This document shows, one piece after another, positions 7,987-16,073 of a stretch of DNA of 56,187 nucleotides. The DNA is from Planctomycetota bacterium (GTDB lineage Bacteria > Planctomycetota > Phycisphaerae > UBA1845), in assembly GCA_029558835.1 (NCBI GenBank), contig JAKQDH010000218.1, forward strand, positions 1-56,187, in the 5' to 3' direction. The notes under the pieces were generated by a model. It had not been told where the DNA came from, ran no database searches, and saw only the letters and a program-made list of their open reading frames with translations. The position numbers and the translations under genes were made by a program. Numbering within the stretch: position 1 is the first letter of the stretch; the number at the start of each line of letters is the position of its first letter.

Positions 7987-9099
7987 GTGAACAAACCGAA
8001 GGGCTTCTTCGCGTCACCAGTCGGCATCATCGTCGTCGGCCTGGTCATCGGAGGGCTGGCGGCCACGCTCCAGAAGGCGGGCAACCCCGCCAACATGGGC
8101 GTCTGCGTCGCCTGCTTCACCCGCGACATCGCGGGTGGACTGGGATTGCACCAGGCCAAGCCGGTGCAGTACATCCGCCCGGAGATTCCCGCGTTTTGCC
8201 TCGGCGCCTTCCTGGCCGCTTTGGCGTTCCGTGAGTTCAAGCCGCGCACCGGCTCGGCTCCCATCACGCGTTTCATCCTGGGGATGACCGCGATGATCGG
8301 GGCGCTGGTCTTCCTGGGCTGCCCCTGGCGGGCACTGCTGCGCCTGGCGGGGGGGGATTGGAATGCGATCCTCGGCTTGGCTGGGCTCATCATCGGCATT
8401 GCGGTTGGTGTGCAATGTCTAAAACTAGGCTTCAGTCTGGGGCGTTCCTACCCAACGCGAGCGGTGGCGGGGCTGGCCATGCCGTTCGCGATGCTGGCTC
8501 TACTGGTGCTGGCGGTCCTGTATCCGCACTTCGGTGAGAACGCGGCCCTGTTTCGCAGCGAGAAGGGCCCGGGGGCCGCCGCGGCCCACGTGGCCGTGTC
8601 GATCATCGTCGGTCTGGTGATCGGGTTCCTGGCCCAGCGGACGCGGTTTTGCACCGTGGGCGGCATCCGCGACGTAATTCTGATGCGGGATTTTCACCTG
8701 CTGTCCGGCGTGATCGCCTTCCTGGTCGCCGCCTTCGCGCTGAACCTTGTGTATGGCCAGTTCCACCCAGGTTTCACGCTCGGTGCGGATGCCGAAGGCA
8801 AGGTCGTCATGCAACCGGCGGCGCATACCACGCACTGGCTCAACTTCGCCGGCATGCTGCTCGCCGGGCTGTCCTTCACCCTCGCGGGGGGCTGCCCCGG
8901 AAGACAGGTCTTCCTTTCCGGCGAGGGAGACGGCGACGCGGGAGTGTTCGTGTTGGGGATGCTGACGGGGGCGGCCGTTGCCCACAACTTCCTCATGGTC
9001 GGCAACGGACCACAGGCGCCGTACATCGTGGTGATCGCTCTCGTCGTAGTGCTTCTGATCGGGATTCTCGGCCGGGAGAGGCTGGCCGTGGGGAGGTGA
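7987..9099 (+). CDS. YedE-family sulfur/selenium transporter
   Basis: A 370-residue polytopic membrane protein of the YedE/YeeE (DUF395) family, two-repeat type. Signatures are GNPANMGVCVACFTRDIAG near the N-terminus and a second cysteine motif QRTRFCTVGGIRD in the second half, plus LAGGCPGRQVF near the end. Family members move thiosulfate-type sulfur or, in the YedE-related selenium branch, accompany selenium metabolism. The GTG at 7987 (VNKPKG) gives the usual family N-terminus and has GTGGAG about 10 nt upstream; the frame is open back to 7777 but that stretch is not family-like. It lies 4 nt upstream of a TusA-like gene, which supports a shared sulfur/selenium role. The ion carried is an inference. 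Confidence 0.85.
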   Translation: MNKPKGFFASPVGIIVVGLVIGGLAATLQKAGNPANMGVCVACFTRDIAGGLGLHQAKPVQYIRPEIPAFCLGAFLAALAFREFKPRTGSAPITRFILGMTAMIGALVFLGCPWRALLRLAGGDWNAILGLAGLIIGIAVGVQCLKLGFSLGRSYPTRAVAGLAMPFAMLALLVLAVLYPHFGENAALFRSEKGPGAAAAHVAVSIIVGLVIGFLAQRTRFCTVGGIRDVILMRDFHLLSGVIAFLVAAFALNLVYGQFHPGFTLGADAEGKVVMQPAAHTTHWLNFAGMLLAGLSFTLAGGCPGRQVFLSGEGDGDAGVFVLGMLTGAAVAHNFLMVGNGPQAPYIVVIALVVVLLIGILGRERLAVGR

Positions 9100-9103
9100 T
9101 GCG

Positions 9104-9325
9104 ATGGCTACGCACGTTGATGCTCGCGGACTCTCCTGTCCGCAACCGGTCATCCTGACGCGGACCGCCCTGCAACAGGCGGGCGGCGGCCAGGTCGTCG
9201 TGACCGTGGACACGATGACACAGGTTCACAACTGCACGCGGGCCGCGACCAAGCTCGGGTGGCAGGCTACCTACGAACAGAAGGGCGACGTGTTCGAGAT
9301 GACGCTGCGTAAGGGCCCCGCCTGA
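9104..9325 (+). CDS. TusA/SirA-like sulfur carrier protein
   Basis: A 73-residue protein with the TusA signature DARGLSCPQPVI; Cys12 is the persulfide-carrying residue in the family. It is the usual length for the fold (about 75-80 residues). The start has a strong GGGAGGTG 5-10 nt upstream and lies 4 nt after the YedE stop, so co-translation is likely. In YedE/DUF3343 cassettes such proteins (also called YedF N-domain) are thought to hand sulfur or selenium between partners. Whether sulfur or selenium is used here cannot be told. Confidence 0.88.
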   Translation: MATHVDARGLSCPQPVILTRTALQQAGGGQVVVTVDTMTQVHNCTRAATKLGWQATYEQKGDVFEMTLRKGPA

Positions 9326-9361
9326 ACCCCCCTCCCTTTCAGGGGGGGGGAGGGTGGGAGT
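9326..9361. repeat. Dispersed repeat R3, copy 1
   Basis: A CCCCCCTCCCTTTCAGGGG-type imperfect palindrome beginning at the base after the tusA stop codon. It belongs to the same pyrimidine/purine palindrome family as 19781-19828, 47140-47179 and 55611-55880. It could act as a weak terminator or mRNA 3' hairpin between tusA and the desulfurase gene. Confidence 0.5.
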
Positions 9362-9468
9362 TGCCTGTGTTCGGGGCCTTGTCCCTGGCGTCGCCCACCG
9401 TCGGCGATGCAGTTGAGGAAGGTGTCCGGTACGCTTCGGGTGGGTAACGACCCGAGCGCGAGGGTGCC

Positions 9469-10629
9469 ATGATCTATCTCGACAACGCCGCTACATCCTG
9501 GCCGAAACCACCAGGCGTCGCCGACGCTATGGTGCGCTTCCTGCGCGATGTCGGAGCGAGCCCCGGACGCAGCGGGCACGCTCTGGCCAACGAGGCCGAG
9601 CGCATTCGCCTGGACGCGCGCGAGGCCGTCGCGGAGTTACTCGGTCTGCGTAACCCGCTCCGTGTCGTCTTCACCGCCAACGCCACGGCCGCGCTCAACC
9701 TCGTGCTGCACGGGCTGCTCACGCCGGGAGCGCACGTGGTCATCTCCGGGATGGAGCACAACGCCGTGATGCGGCCCTTGCGGTCGCTGGAAACGGGCGG
9801 TGCGGCCGTGACGATCGTGCCGTGCGGCGCGGACGGGGCGCTGACGGCCGCGGATATCGAGGAGTACCTCCGGCCGACGACGCGGCTGCTCGTGGTGAAC
9901 CACGCCTCCAACGTCTGTGGCACCGTGCAGCCGGTGGGAGAGATCGCCGCGCTGGCCCGCCGGCACGGCATTGCTTTGCTGGTTGACGCGGCCCAGACGG
10001 GCGGCTGCCGGCCGATCGACGTGACGGGCGATGGCATCGACCTGCTTGCGTTCAGCGGGCACAAGGGGCTGCTGGGACCGACGGGCACTGGAGGCTTGGT
10101 CATCCATGAGGATTTCGACATTGACCGCTTGCCCGCACTGATTCAGGGCGGCACCGGCAGTCGCTCCGAGCATGAGCGGCAGCCGGATTTCCTACCCGAC
10201 AAGTACGAAGCGGGTACACCGAACATCGTCGGTCTTGCCGGGCTGGCGGCCGGTGTCCGGTTCGTGCTCGAGCGCGGCGTCGAGGCGATTCGCCGTCACG
10301 AGCAGGACTTGACGGGTCGTTTGCTCGCCGGGCTGCGCGAGATCGCGGGCGTGCGGATCCTGGGACCCCAAGATGCCGGTCAAAGGGCCGCGGTCGTTTC
10401 CTTCACGGTGGCGGGGCGGGCCTCTTCCGACGTCGCGTATGAGCTGGAGCAGCGTTTCGGCGTCCTCTGTCGCCCGGGATTGCACTGCGCGCCACTCGCC
10501 CACCGGACGCTCGGGACGCTGCCGGGCGGGACGGTCCGCTTCGCCCCCGGCCTGTTCAATACGGTCGAGCAGATCGCGGCCGCGGTGGACGCGGTACGGG
10601 AGGTAGCGGGAGCGGCCACGCATGGCTGA
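9469..10629 (+). CDS. Class V aminotransferase / cysteine desulfurase family protein
   Basis: A 386-residue PLP enzyme of the group that includes SufS/CsdA and the selenium-associated desulfurases. Visible are YLDNAATSWPKP at the N-terminus, His97 (GMEHNAV) stacking on PLP, Asp173 (VDAAQT), the Schiff-base lysine Lys199 in SGHKG, and the mobile-loop cysteine Cys340 in RPGLHCAPLAH, a form typical of the subfamily found beside DUF3343 genes. It likely frees sulfur (or selenium) from cysteine (or selenocysteine) to the neighbouring carriers. It overlaps the DUF3343 gene by 8 bp and has GAGGG before its ATG. The exact substrate is inferred from context. Confidence 0.88.
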   Translation: MIYLDNAATSWPKPPGVADAMVRFLRDVGASPGRSGHALANEAERIRLDAREAVAELLGLRNPLRVVFTANATAALNLVLHGLLTPGAHVVISGMEHNAVMRPLRSLETGGAAVTIVPCGADGALTAADIEEYLRPTTRLLVVNHASNVCGTVQPVGEIAALARRHGIALLVDAAQTGGCRPIDVTGDGIDLLAFSGHKGLLGPTGTGGLVIHEDFDIDRLPALIQGGTGSRSEHERQPDFLPDKYEAGTPNIVGLAGLAAGVRFVLERGVEAIRRHEQDLTGRLLAGLREIAGVRILGPQDAGQRAAVVSFTVAGRASSDVAYELEQRFGVLCRPGLHCAPLAHRTLGTLPGGTVRFAPGLFNTVEQIAAAVDAVREVAGAATHG

Positions 10630-10888
10630 GTTGGCGGTGATCCTCGTGCACAGCACCAGCCACGCGATTGCGGCGGAGCGTGTGCTGAAGCGTGCCGGCC
10701 TGGAGGTGAAGCTGGTCCCCACGCCGCGCCACCTCAGTAGCAACTGCGGCTCCGCGGTGCGTATCCCCGCCCGAGACGGGGCAGTCTGCGAGCAGCTCTT
10801 GCAGGCGGCCGGTGTGCCGGTCGACCGGATCGAGCTGCTCAGCGAAAGAAAAAGGGGTCAGGAGCCATTTTCAGAGAAAGGCTCCTGA
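10622..10888 (+). CDS. DUF3343 putative Se/S carrier-like protein
   Basis: An 88-residue protein whose first about 72 residues match DUF3343: HSTSHAIAAERVLKRAG, then VPTPRHLSSNCGSAVRI with the conserved NCG cysteine (Cys42). Family members are small thiol proteins found with YedE, TusA-like and desulfurase genes. Its start overlaps the desulfurase stop by 8 bp. The last 14 residues (ERKRGQEPFSEKGS) are not family sequence: they are the translation of a hairpin repeat, and the stop codon lies in the descending stem. The original stop was probably lost when that repeat arrived. Confidence 0.82.
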   Translation: MAELAVILVHSTSHAIAAERVLKRAGLEVKLVPTPRHLSSNCGSAVRIPARDGAVCEQLLQAAGVPVDRIELLSERKRGQEPFSEKGS

Positions 10889-10890
10889 CC
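10856..10890 (+). terminator. Hairpin repeat R4 with terminator-like form
   Basis: GGTCAGGAGCC (10856-10866) and GGCTCCTGACC (10880-10890) form a perfect 11-bp stem with a 13-nt loop, preceded by an A-run and followed by TTCTTCTTC. It lies between convergent genes, so it can stop transcription from both sides. It is read through as the C-terminus of the DUF3343 gene. Confidence 0.55.
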
Positions 10891-10902
10891 GCTAGTTCTT
10901 CT

Positions 10903-11631
10903 TCAGACGCGCGCGGGCGGCGGCGCCGCCAAGGCCGGGTCAACCTCGCCGACGGCCACGAAGGCCCGGGCGCGGGCTTGGCAACCCTCACACGCGCCAC
11001 ACGGCTGTGGGCCTTTGCCGGCGCAGCTATACGTCCACTCGAAGGGCACGCGATAACGCTGCCCCAACCGGATCACCTCGGGAAAGCTGAGGTCGATCAG
11101 CGGCGCCTCCACGCGGACGAGGCTGCGGCTCGGCAGGGCCGTTTCCAGCATTGCGTTGTACGCGTGTACGAATTCACGCATCTGTCCCGGGGCGGCTTCC
11201 GGCGGGCTGAGGGGGCCGGGGCTGGTGTCGGTTAACCCGATCGTGATGGTCCCGGCCGCCACCTGTTGGGCCACCTGCACTCCGATCGCCAACAGCGTTG
11301 GCAGCAGCCCGCGCACGGAACCCGGCGGCAGCGGCTCCAATCGTCCACCCGGTCTGCCGGCCGGCTCACCTGACGCCGGAGCCGGTGGATTGCCCGCCGA
11401 CAGCGACAACCCGGGAAGCTGCCGCAGTTGCTGAAGGTAAGGGAACTGAAGCACGACGAGTTTGCCGAGGCTGAAGCGCTCCACAAGGCTGTGCAGGGCC
11501 CGTCGCTCGGCTGCCGCCGAGACTTGGCCGTAGTCGACGTGCGCGAGGATGACCAGGTGCTCGCGCTGCTGCTGGGCGGCCGCCACCGCGGCTCTGATTC
11601 CGCCACCCGATAGCGCCACGACGTTGGCCAT
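10903..11631 (-). CDS. QueC-like protein with altered PP-loop
   Basis: A 242-residue protein resembling 7-cyano-7-deazaguanine synthase (QueC). Matches are ALSGGG at the N-terminus, the HVDYGQ segment, and a C-terminal zinc-like site (SCAGKGPQPCGACEGC, four cysteines) followed by RARAF. The PP-loop, normally SGGxDS, reads SGGGIR here, so the conserved Asp and Ser are gone, and the usual PGRN motif is PPGSVRG. A Pro/Gly-rich insert lies at about 80-105. It may have lost or changed its ATP pyrophosphatase activity. It is transcribed towards the sulfur cassette. No other queuosine genes are in view. Start ATG at 11631, with GGAG about 12 nt upstream. Confidence 0.65.
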   Translation of the reverse strand: MANVVALSGGGIRAAVAAAQQQREHLVILAHVDYGQVSAAAERRALHSLVERFSLGKLVVLQFPYLQQLRQLPGLSLSAGNPPAPASGEPAGRPGGRLEPLPPGSVRGLLPTLLAIGVQVAQQVAAGTITIGLTDTSPGPLSPPEAAPGQMREFVHAYNAMLETALPSRSLVRVEAPLIDLSFPEVIRLGQRYRVPFEWTYSCAGKGPQPCGACEGCQARARAFVAVGEVDPALAAPPPARV

Positions 11632-11833
11632 GCTGTCGTACTCCGTCCGCCCCGGTCGTCAGCTCTACTCCGTGCCCAGTATATCGGCCAAGACGACGCC
11701 CGCCCATTCGAGCCCGCGGGGGGGAGCGAGCGGGCACGTCACTGCGGCTCGGAGGCAAAGGGGGGCCCCTTCGCTTCCGCTCGGGCTCTGTTCCTGCGGT
11801 GCTCGCCGTTGCCGCGACCGGCGTGACGGGAGG

Positions 11834-12808
11834 TCAGCCGGTCCACAGCCGTGTGACCCAGGCGCGCAGGGGCGGCCCGATGTCGTCCGCGAGCGTGATC
11901 AATGCCACGCCTGGAATCGCCAGCGCCACGGCCAGCAGTTTCCGCACGGTCAGCCGCTCACGCAGGATGAAGGTGGCCAGGAGCAGCGCAAACAGGACGG
12001 AAGTCTGGTTGAGGATGGCGGCGACGGCCGCCCGCGCGTATTTGAAGCCGGCCACCCAGAAGATCATCGACAGGTACGTGCCCAGCACGGCCGCCGGTAC
12101 GCTCTGCCTCCACACCCGCGCCGGGCGAAAGACGCCCCATAGCTTGCGTCCCTCCGGCAGCAGTACGGTCAGCAGCGCGAGGATGACGGTGCCGGCCAGC
12201 AGGCGCAGCAGGGCGGCGCTGACCGCGTCGCATTTCTCCAATACGGGCTTGGCCAGCACGATGGCGAACGCGACCATGGCGACGGCCGAGCCCGCCAGAA
12301 GCATACCCCACAGAATCTGCCGGTGGGTGCGGTCCGGCGGCGGTGCGTGCCGCGTCGAGACGAACACGCCGGCCAGGATCAGGCCGCCGCCCAGGTAGTG
12401 ACACCACGCGAGCTGCTCGACCAGCAGCAGCCAGGAGAACAGGATCACCAGCGGGGCGTAAATGCAGTCCACGATCGTGAACAGGCCCACGCCGATGAGG
12501 TTCAGGGCGTAGAAGAAGATCGTGTCGGCGATGGCAATGCCGATGATGCCGCTCAGCAGCAGGATGCAAACGTCCCCCGGATGCTCGGGCAGCTTCAGCC
12601 ACGTGCCGTCGGTGGGGAATAGCACGGGCGCGAGGAGCATAGCGCCCACGGTGCCGGCCGTCAGCGCAATGCCGATGAAGTTCTTGAACAGGTTGAGCGC
12701 CAGCGGCGAAACGGTCTCGCCGGAGCGCTTAAAGAGCACCATCGCCAGGGCCCAGGTCGCCGCGGCCGCCAGCGCAAAGAACTGCCCGAGCAGGTGATGC
12801 TGTTCCAT
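11834..12808 (-). CDS. EamA/DMT-family membrane transporter
   Basis: A 324-residue protein with about ten hydrophobic helices in two EamA repeats: the first starts with FFALAAAATWALAMVLFKR, the second with WGMLLAGSAVAMVAFAIVLAK. Repeat ends show the usual family features (LVEQLAWCHYLGGGLILAGV; RERLTVRKLLAVALAIPGVALI). Family members export metabolites or amino acids across the inner membrane; the substrate is unknown. MEQHHLL at 12808 was chosen because it lies just before the first helix and has AGGCGGG upstream; the frame is open 23 codons further. Confidence 0.87.
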   Translation of the reverse strand: MEQHHLLGQFFALAAAATWALAMVLFKRSGETVSPLALNLFKNFIGIALTAGTVGAMLLAPVLFPTDGTWLKLPEHPGDVCILLLSGIIGIAIADTIFFYALNLIGVGLFTIVDCIYAPLVILFSWLLLVEQLAWCHYLGGGLILAGVFVSTRHAPPPDRTHRQILWGMLLAGSAVAMVAFAIVLAKPVLEKCDAVSAALLRLLAGTVILALLTVLLPEGRKLWGVFRPARVWRQSVPAAVLGTYLSMIFWVAGFKYARAAVAAILNQTSVLFALLLATFILRERLTVRKLLAVALAIPGVALITLADDIGPPLRAWVTRLWTG

Positions 12809-13028
12809 ACGCCCGCCTGCGCCCGACTTCGCCCACGTCAGGTGGCTCCGCGCGGCAGGGAAACCAACGGCCTGCAAAGGGCGGCAGGCCCGAGTTCCAC
12901 GCCGAGGGCAGCATAACTAAGCGCATCGCCGCCCTGTCCTTCCACGAACGGGCGGTTGCTGCACCCGCGCGCCGACTCCACCGGCTTGGGCACGCCGCCC
13001 TCCCCGTTCCCCCTTCGCGGGCCGCTGC

Positions 13029-15761
13029 CTAATGTCCTGCCAGGCTCGGCGCGTCGGCCGAGGGTTTCGCCCGCAGGCAGTCCAGGTAGACGAACACGCA
13101 CAGCGCCAGGAACATGATCAGGCCCAGCCAGTTCTCGAAGCGTGCCAGACCCTGTGGGTCGGTGTTCGCGGCCAACAAACGCCCGCTGACGTCGAGGAAG
13201 GGCATGATGACGCCGACCGTCTTCTCCTCCCCGGCGACGATGGCGGTCTGGCCCAGAGCCAAGTCATCCAGGGCGGCCGTGAAGTTAACCAGCACTTCGA
13301 CAATGGCCGCTCCCGCGATCAGACCCGAGGCAATCAGGATGCCCTTGTTGCTGCGGGCCTTGGCAAGCGGTTCGCTGCGGGTGCTCTTCTTGACGAGCCA
13401 GGCCACAAACGCACCGGCCAGGATCGGCGTGTTGATCTCCATCGGCAGGTACATACCCAGGCCGAACGCCAGCGCGGAGATGCCCAGCAACTGAATGAGC
13501 AACGCCACCACCACGCCCACCCCGTACAGCAGCCAAGGCACCTCTCCGGTCCCCAGGAAGCTCTCCAGGGCACTGGCCATCATGTTGGCCTGGGGAGCCG
13601 GCAGCGCGCCTTCGCCCGTGTAGCCGGGCTTGTAGGCCAGCACCATGATCGTCCCGCAGACGAAGATGGAGGCGATCAGCGAACCGACGACCGCATTCCA
13701 GGCGATACGCTTCGGACTCGCGCCCAGCCAGTAGCCCAGCTTGAAGTTGGTCACCAGCCCGCCCGCCATCGAGAGGGCGGTACAGACCACGCCGCCGACC
13801 AGCAGCGTGGCGAGCATCCCCCGGTCGCCCCGGCCCAGGCCCGCGGCCCCAAGCAGGACGGCCGTGATGATGATCGTCGTCACCGTCATGCCCGAAATGG
13901 GAGTGACGGAGATCATGGCAATCGCCCACGCGGACACCGTGGTGAACAGGAACGCGATGACCAGAATCACCAGCACGGACACGACCGTCAGCCAGTTGGC
14001 ATTCTCCATCCCGTGCAGGACGCTGAAACGGAAGAACAGCACCATAACGATAATCGCCAGGATGCCCAGCAGGGTCATGGTCGGATAACTGATGTCCTCA
14101 TCGGTGTGCAGGCGGCTGCCCAGTTCCTCCTGGCGCCGGAACAGGCTACCCAGCGCCTGCCGCAGGGCGGTGACGATGACGCCCCCCATCTTGAGAATGG
14201 ACAGGAGGCCCGCCGTGAAGATCGCGCCGATGCCGATGTTCTTGGGGACCTGCCCGAAGATGTCGACGGCACTGGCCGTGTTGGCGAACACCGCGATCTG
14301 GCCCGTGTCGGGCGACCTCCGCAATTCGTAGGCGCGGTTCTTGTCCTTGATCTTCCACGCCAGGCCCGGCGTCGCCACGGTAATGCCCACCGCCTCTTTG
14401 GCGAAGGGCTGACCCGCGTCGGCGAAGGCATCGCCGATCTGCTTACGTAGCTTGGCCTTGTGATCGAACTCACTGAGCCGCTCCGCCCAGGCGATCGGCA
14501 GGCTGAAGAGCGTCGCCTCCGCCTTGCCCTTGTGCACGGTGATCACACCCTGCTCCTCGTTGAGCTTCAGGTTGTAAACGTCCGGCTTCTGGGCGATGGA
14601 CCAGTGCTGACCGTACGTCCGGGTGGAGACCGTGGCTTCCTCCGTCAGTTCGCACTGCTGCGCGGCGAACGCGGCGCGGAGTTCGGCATGGGCGGCTTGC
14701 AGGTCCTCGCGCGGCGGCGCCACCGCCTCGCTCGGCTGCCCCGCGGCAAACTCGTCAAGCAGGGCGGCCACGTTCCCGGGCAACTGCAAGCGGGGCGCGT
14801 CCTCCGCCGGGCCGTTGTAGGCCACGCAGGCCGAGTTCAGCCCCCGGAGCGTGTCGAGGTCCAGATGGGCCAGCAGCGGGATGATCACAAACCAGGATAG
14901 AAACGACCCCGCGCAGATGATGGAGGCGTACCGCAAGCCGATGATGAAGCCCAGCCCCAGGTAGTAGGCGCCGGTCCCCATGAAGAACACGGCCTTGATC
15001 TTGTGGGTCAGCGTCTCAAAGAACTGCGTCGGCACGGCCGGGGCGGAGACGCTCCCCTGCGCCACCGGCTCCAGCTTGGCCATGCCCGTGGTGAACACGT
15101 GGCTGAAGAGACGCATGCCGGCGGAGAGGAAGTTGTAGATGAACGCCAGCACAAAGGAGTAGATCAACACCCACGCCTGCTGGGTGCTGCCGGAGGCACC
15201 GGTGACGAGGATCTCGTTGGTGGCCGTCGCTTCCGGAAAAGGCAGCTTCCCGTGCATCTGCTTGACGAAGTACCGTCGGAACGGGATGAGGAAGATCACT
15301 CCCAGAATGGAGCCCAGAAACGGCACCAGGGCGATCTGCAGGAACAACGAGAGATTCCCGATGTTCAGGGCATCCGGCTCGTTGAGCTTGAGGATGTAGA
15401 TGGCCGGCATCGTGAAGCAGGTGCCGCCGGCCACGTACCCCGAAGTCGTGCTGAACGCCAGCACGTACACGTTTTCGAGGATCGTGCTCATCCGACGCCC
15501 CATCTGGACCAGGAAGCCGGAGAGTCCCACCGCCAGGATGGAGACGGGAATGGCCGTCTCGATGCCCTGCCCGGCCTTGAGGGCCAGGAACGTGGCCGCC
15601 ACCGAGAAGATGATGTTCATGACCAGCCCGAAGATCAGCGCCCGCGTGGTGAGCTCGGGGACGCGCACGTTCGGCGGGATCATGGGGACGTACTCTTCGC
15701 CGGGCTTCAGTTCGCGATAGGCGTTTTCCGGGAACTTGAACTGGTCCTGCGGTTGAGCCAT
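13029..15761 (-). CDS. OPT-family oligopeptide transporter with soluble insertion
   Basis: A 910-residue transporter of the oligopeptide transporter (OPT) family, a proton-coupled importer of peptides or metal chelates. Hallmarks are LTTRALIFGLVMNIIFS and the conserved GKLPFPEATATNEIL near 171-185, then many helices to the C-terminus. Bacterial members are usually about 600-670 residues. The excess is mostly a hydrophilic region at about 301-503 between helices, with an Ala/Glu-rich part and a strand-rich part (QKPDVYNLKLNEEQGVITVHKG). It sits in a minus-strand series with two POT-like transporters and peptidase T, so peptides are the likely cargo. Start ATG at 15761, with AGGA about 10 nt upstream. 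Confidence 0.93.
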   Translation of the reverse strand: MAQPQDQFKFPENAYRELKPGEEYVPMIPPNVRVPELTTRALIFGLVMNIIFSVAATFLALKAGQGIETAIPVSILAVGLSGFLVQMGRRMSTILENVYVLAFSTTSGYVAGGTCFTMPAIYILKLNEPDALNIGNLSLFLQIALVPFLGSILGVIFLIPFRRYFVKQMHGKLPFPEATATNEILVTGASGSTQQAWVLIYSFVLAFIYNFLSAGMRLFSHVFTTGMAKLEPVAQGSVSAPAVPTQFFETLTHKIKAVFFMGTGAYYLGLGFIIGLRYASIICAGSFLSWFVIIPLLAHLDLDTLRGLNSACVAYNGPAEDAPRLQLPGNVAALLDEFAAGQPSEAVAPPREDLQAAHAELRAAFAAQQCELTEEATVSTRTYGQHWSIAQKPDVYNLKLNEEQGVITVHKGKAEATLFSLPIAWAERLSEFDHKAKLRKQIGDAFADAGQPFAKEAVGITVATPGLAWKIKDKNRAYELRRSPDTGQIAVFANTASAVDIFGQVPKNIGIGAIFTAGLLSILKMGGVIVTALRQALGSLFRRQEELGSRLHTDEDISYPTMTLLGILAIIVMVLFFRFSVLHGMENANWLTVVSVLVILVIAFLFTTVSAWAIAMISVTPISGMTVTTIIITAVLLGAAGLGRGDRGMLATLLVGGVVCTALSMAGGLVTNFKLGYWLGASPKRIAWNAVVGSLIASIFVCGTIMVLAYKPGYTGEGALPAPQANMMASALESFLGTGEVPWLLYGVGVVVALLIQLLGISALAFGLGMYLPMEINTPILAGAFVAWLVKKSTRSEPLAKARSNKGILIASGLIAGAAIVEVLVNFTAALDDLALGQTAIVAGEEKTVGVIMPFLDVSGRLLAANTDPQGLARFENWLGLIMFLALCVFVYLDCLRAKPSADAPSLAGH

Positions 15762-16073
15762 GGAGCAATCCTCGCGTTTCGGAGCGCTGGTATCCGTGGA
15801 ATCCGGTGGACGTACTGCCGACCTCCAGGCGCGCCACCCATCGGGTCAGCCGTGCAAACGAGCTAACCTAACCGGTCGCGGGGCCCCCGGAAAGAGTCCG
15901 AGCGCGGTCTACCGGCGGGGAGACCGTTGGTCCCGCCAAGCGTGTGACGACTCTGGAGGCGTGCCGCTAGGCATCGCGGGTCAGTGGGACTGTAGCTCTG
16001 CCCGTCTCAATGAATCTTCCCGGCCAAGAGAAGGCCCTACCCACGGCCGGCTGGAGCCGGCGCCGACGCCGCG
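15762..16073. other. Intergenic region before the OPT gene
   Basis: A 312-bp gap between two minus-strand transporter genes. It probably holds the OPT promoter, but no clear -35/-10 pair, hairpin or dispersed repeat was recognised. Confidence 0.4.

Noticed and set aside
5706..8399. An 897-codon minus-strand frame opposite ftsH and yedE
   Set aside because: Both plus-strand genes have diagnostic motifs; the frame crosses an intergenic region and shows none.
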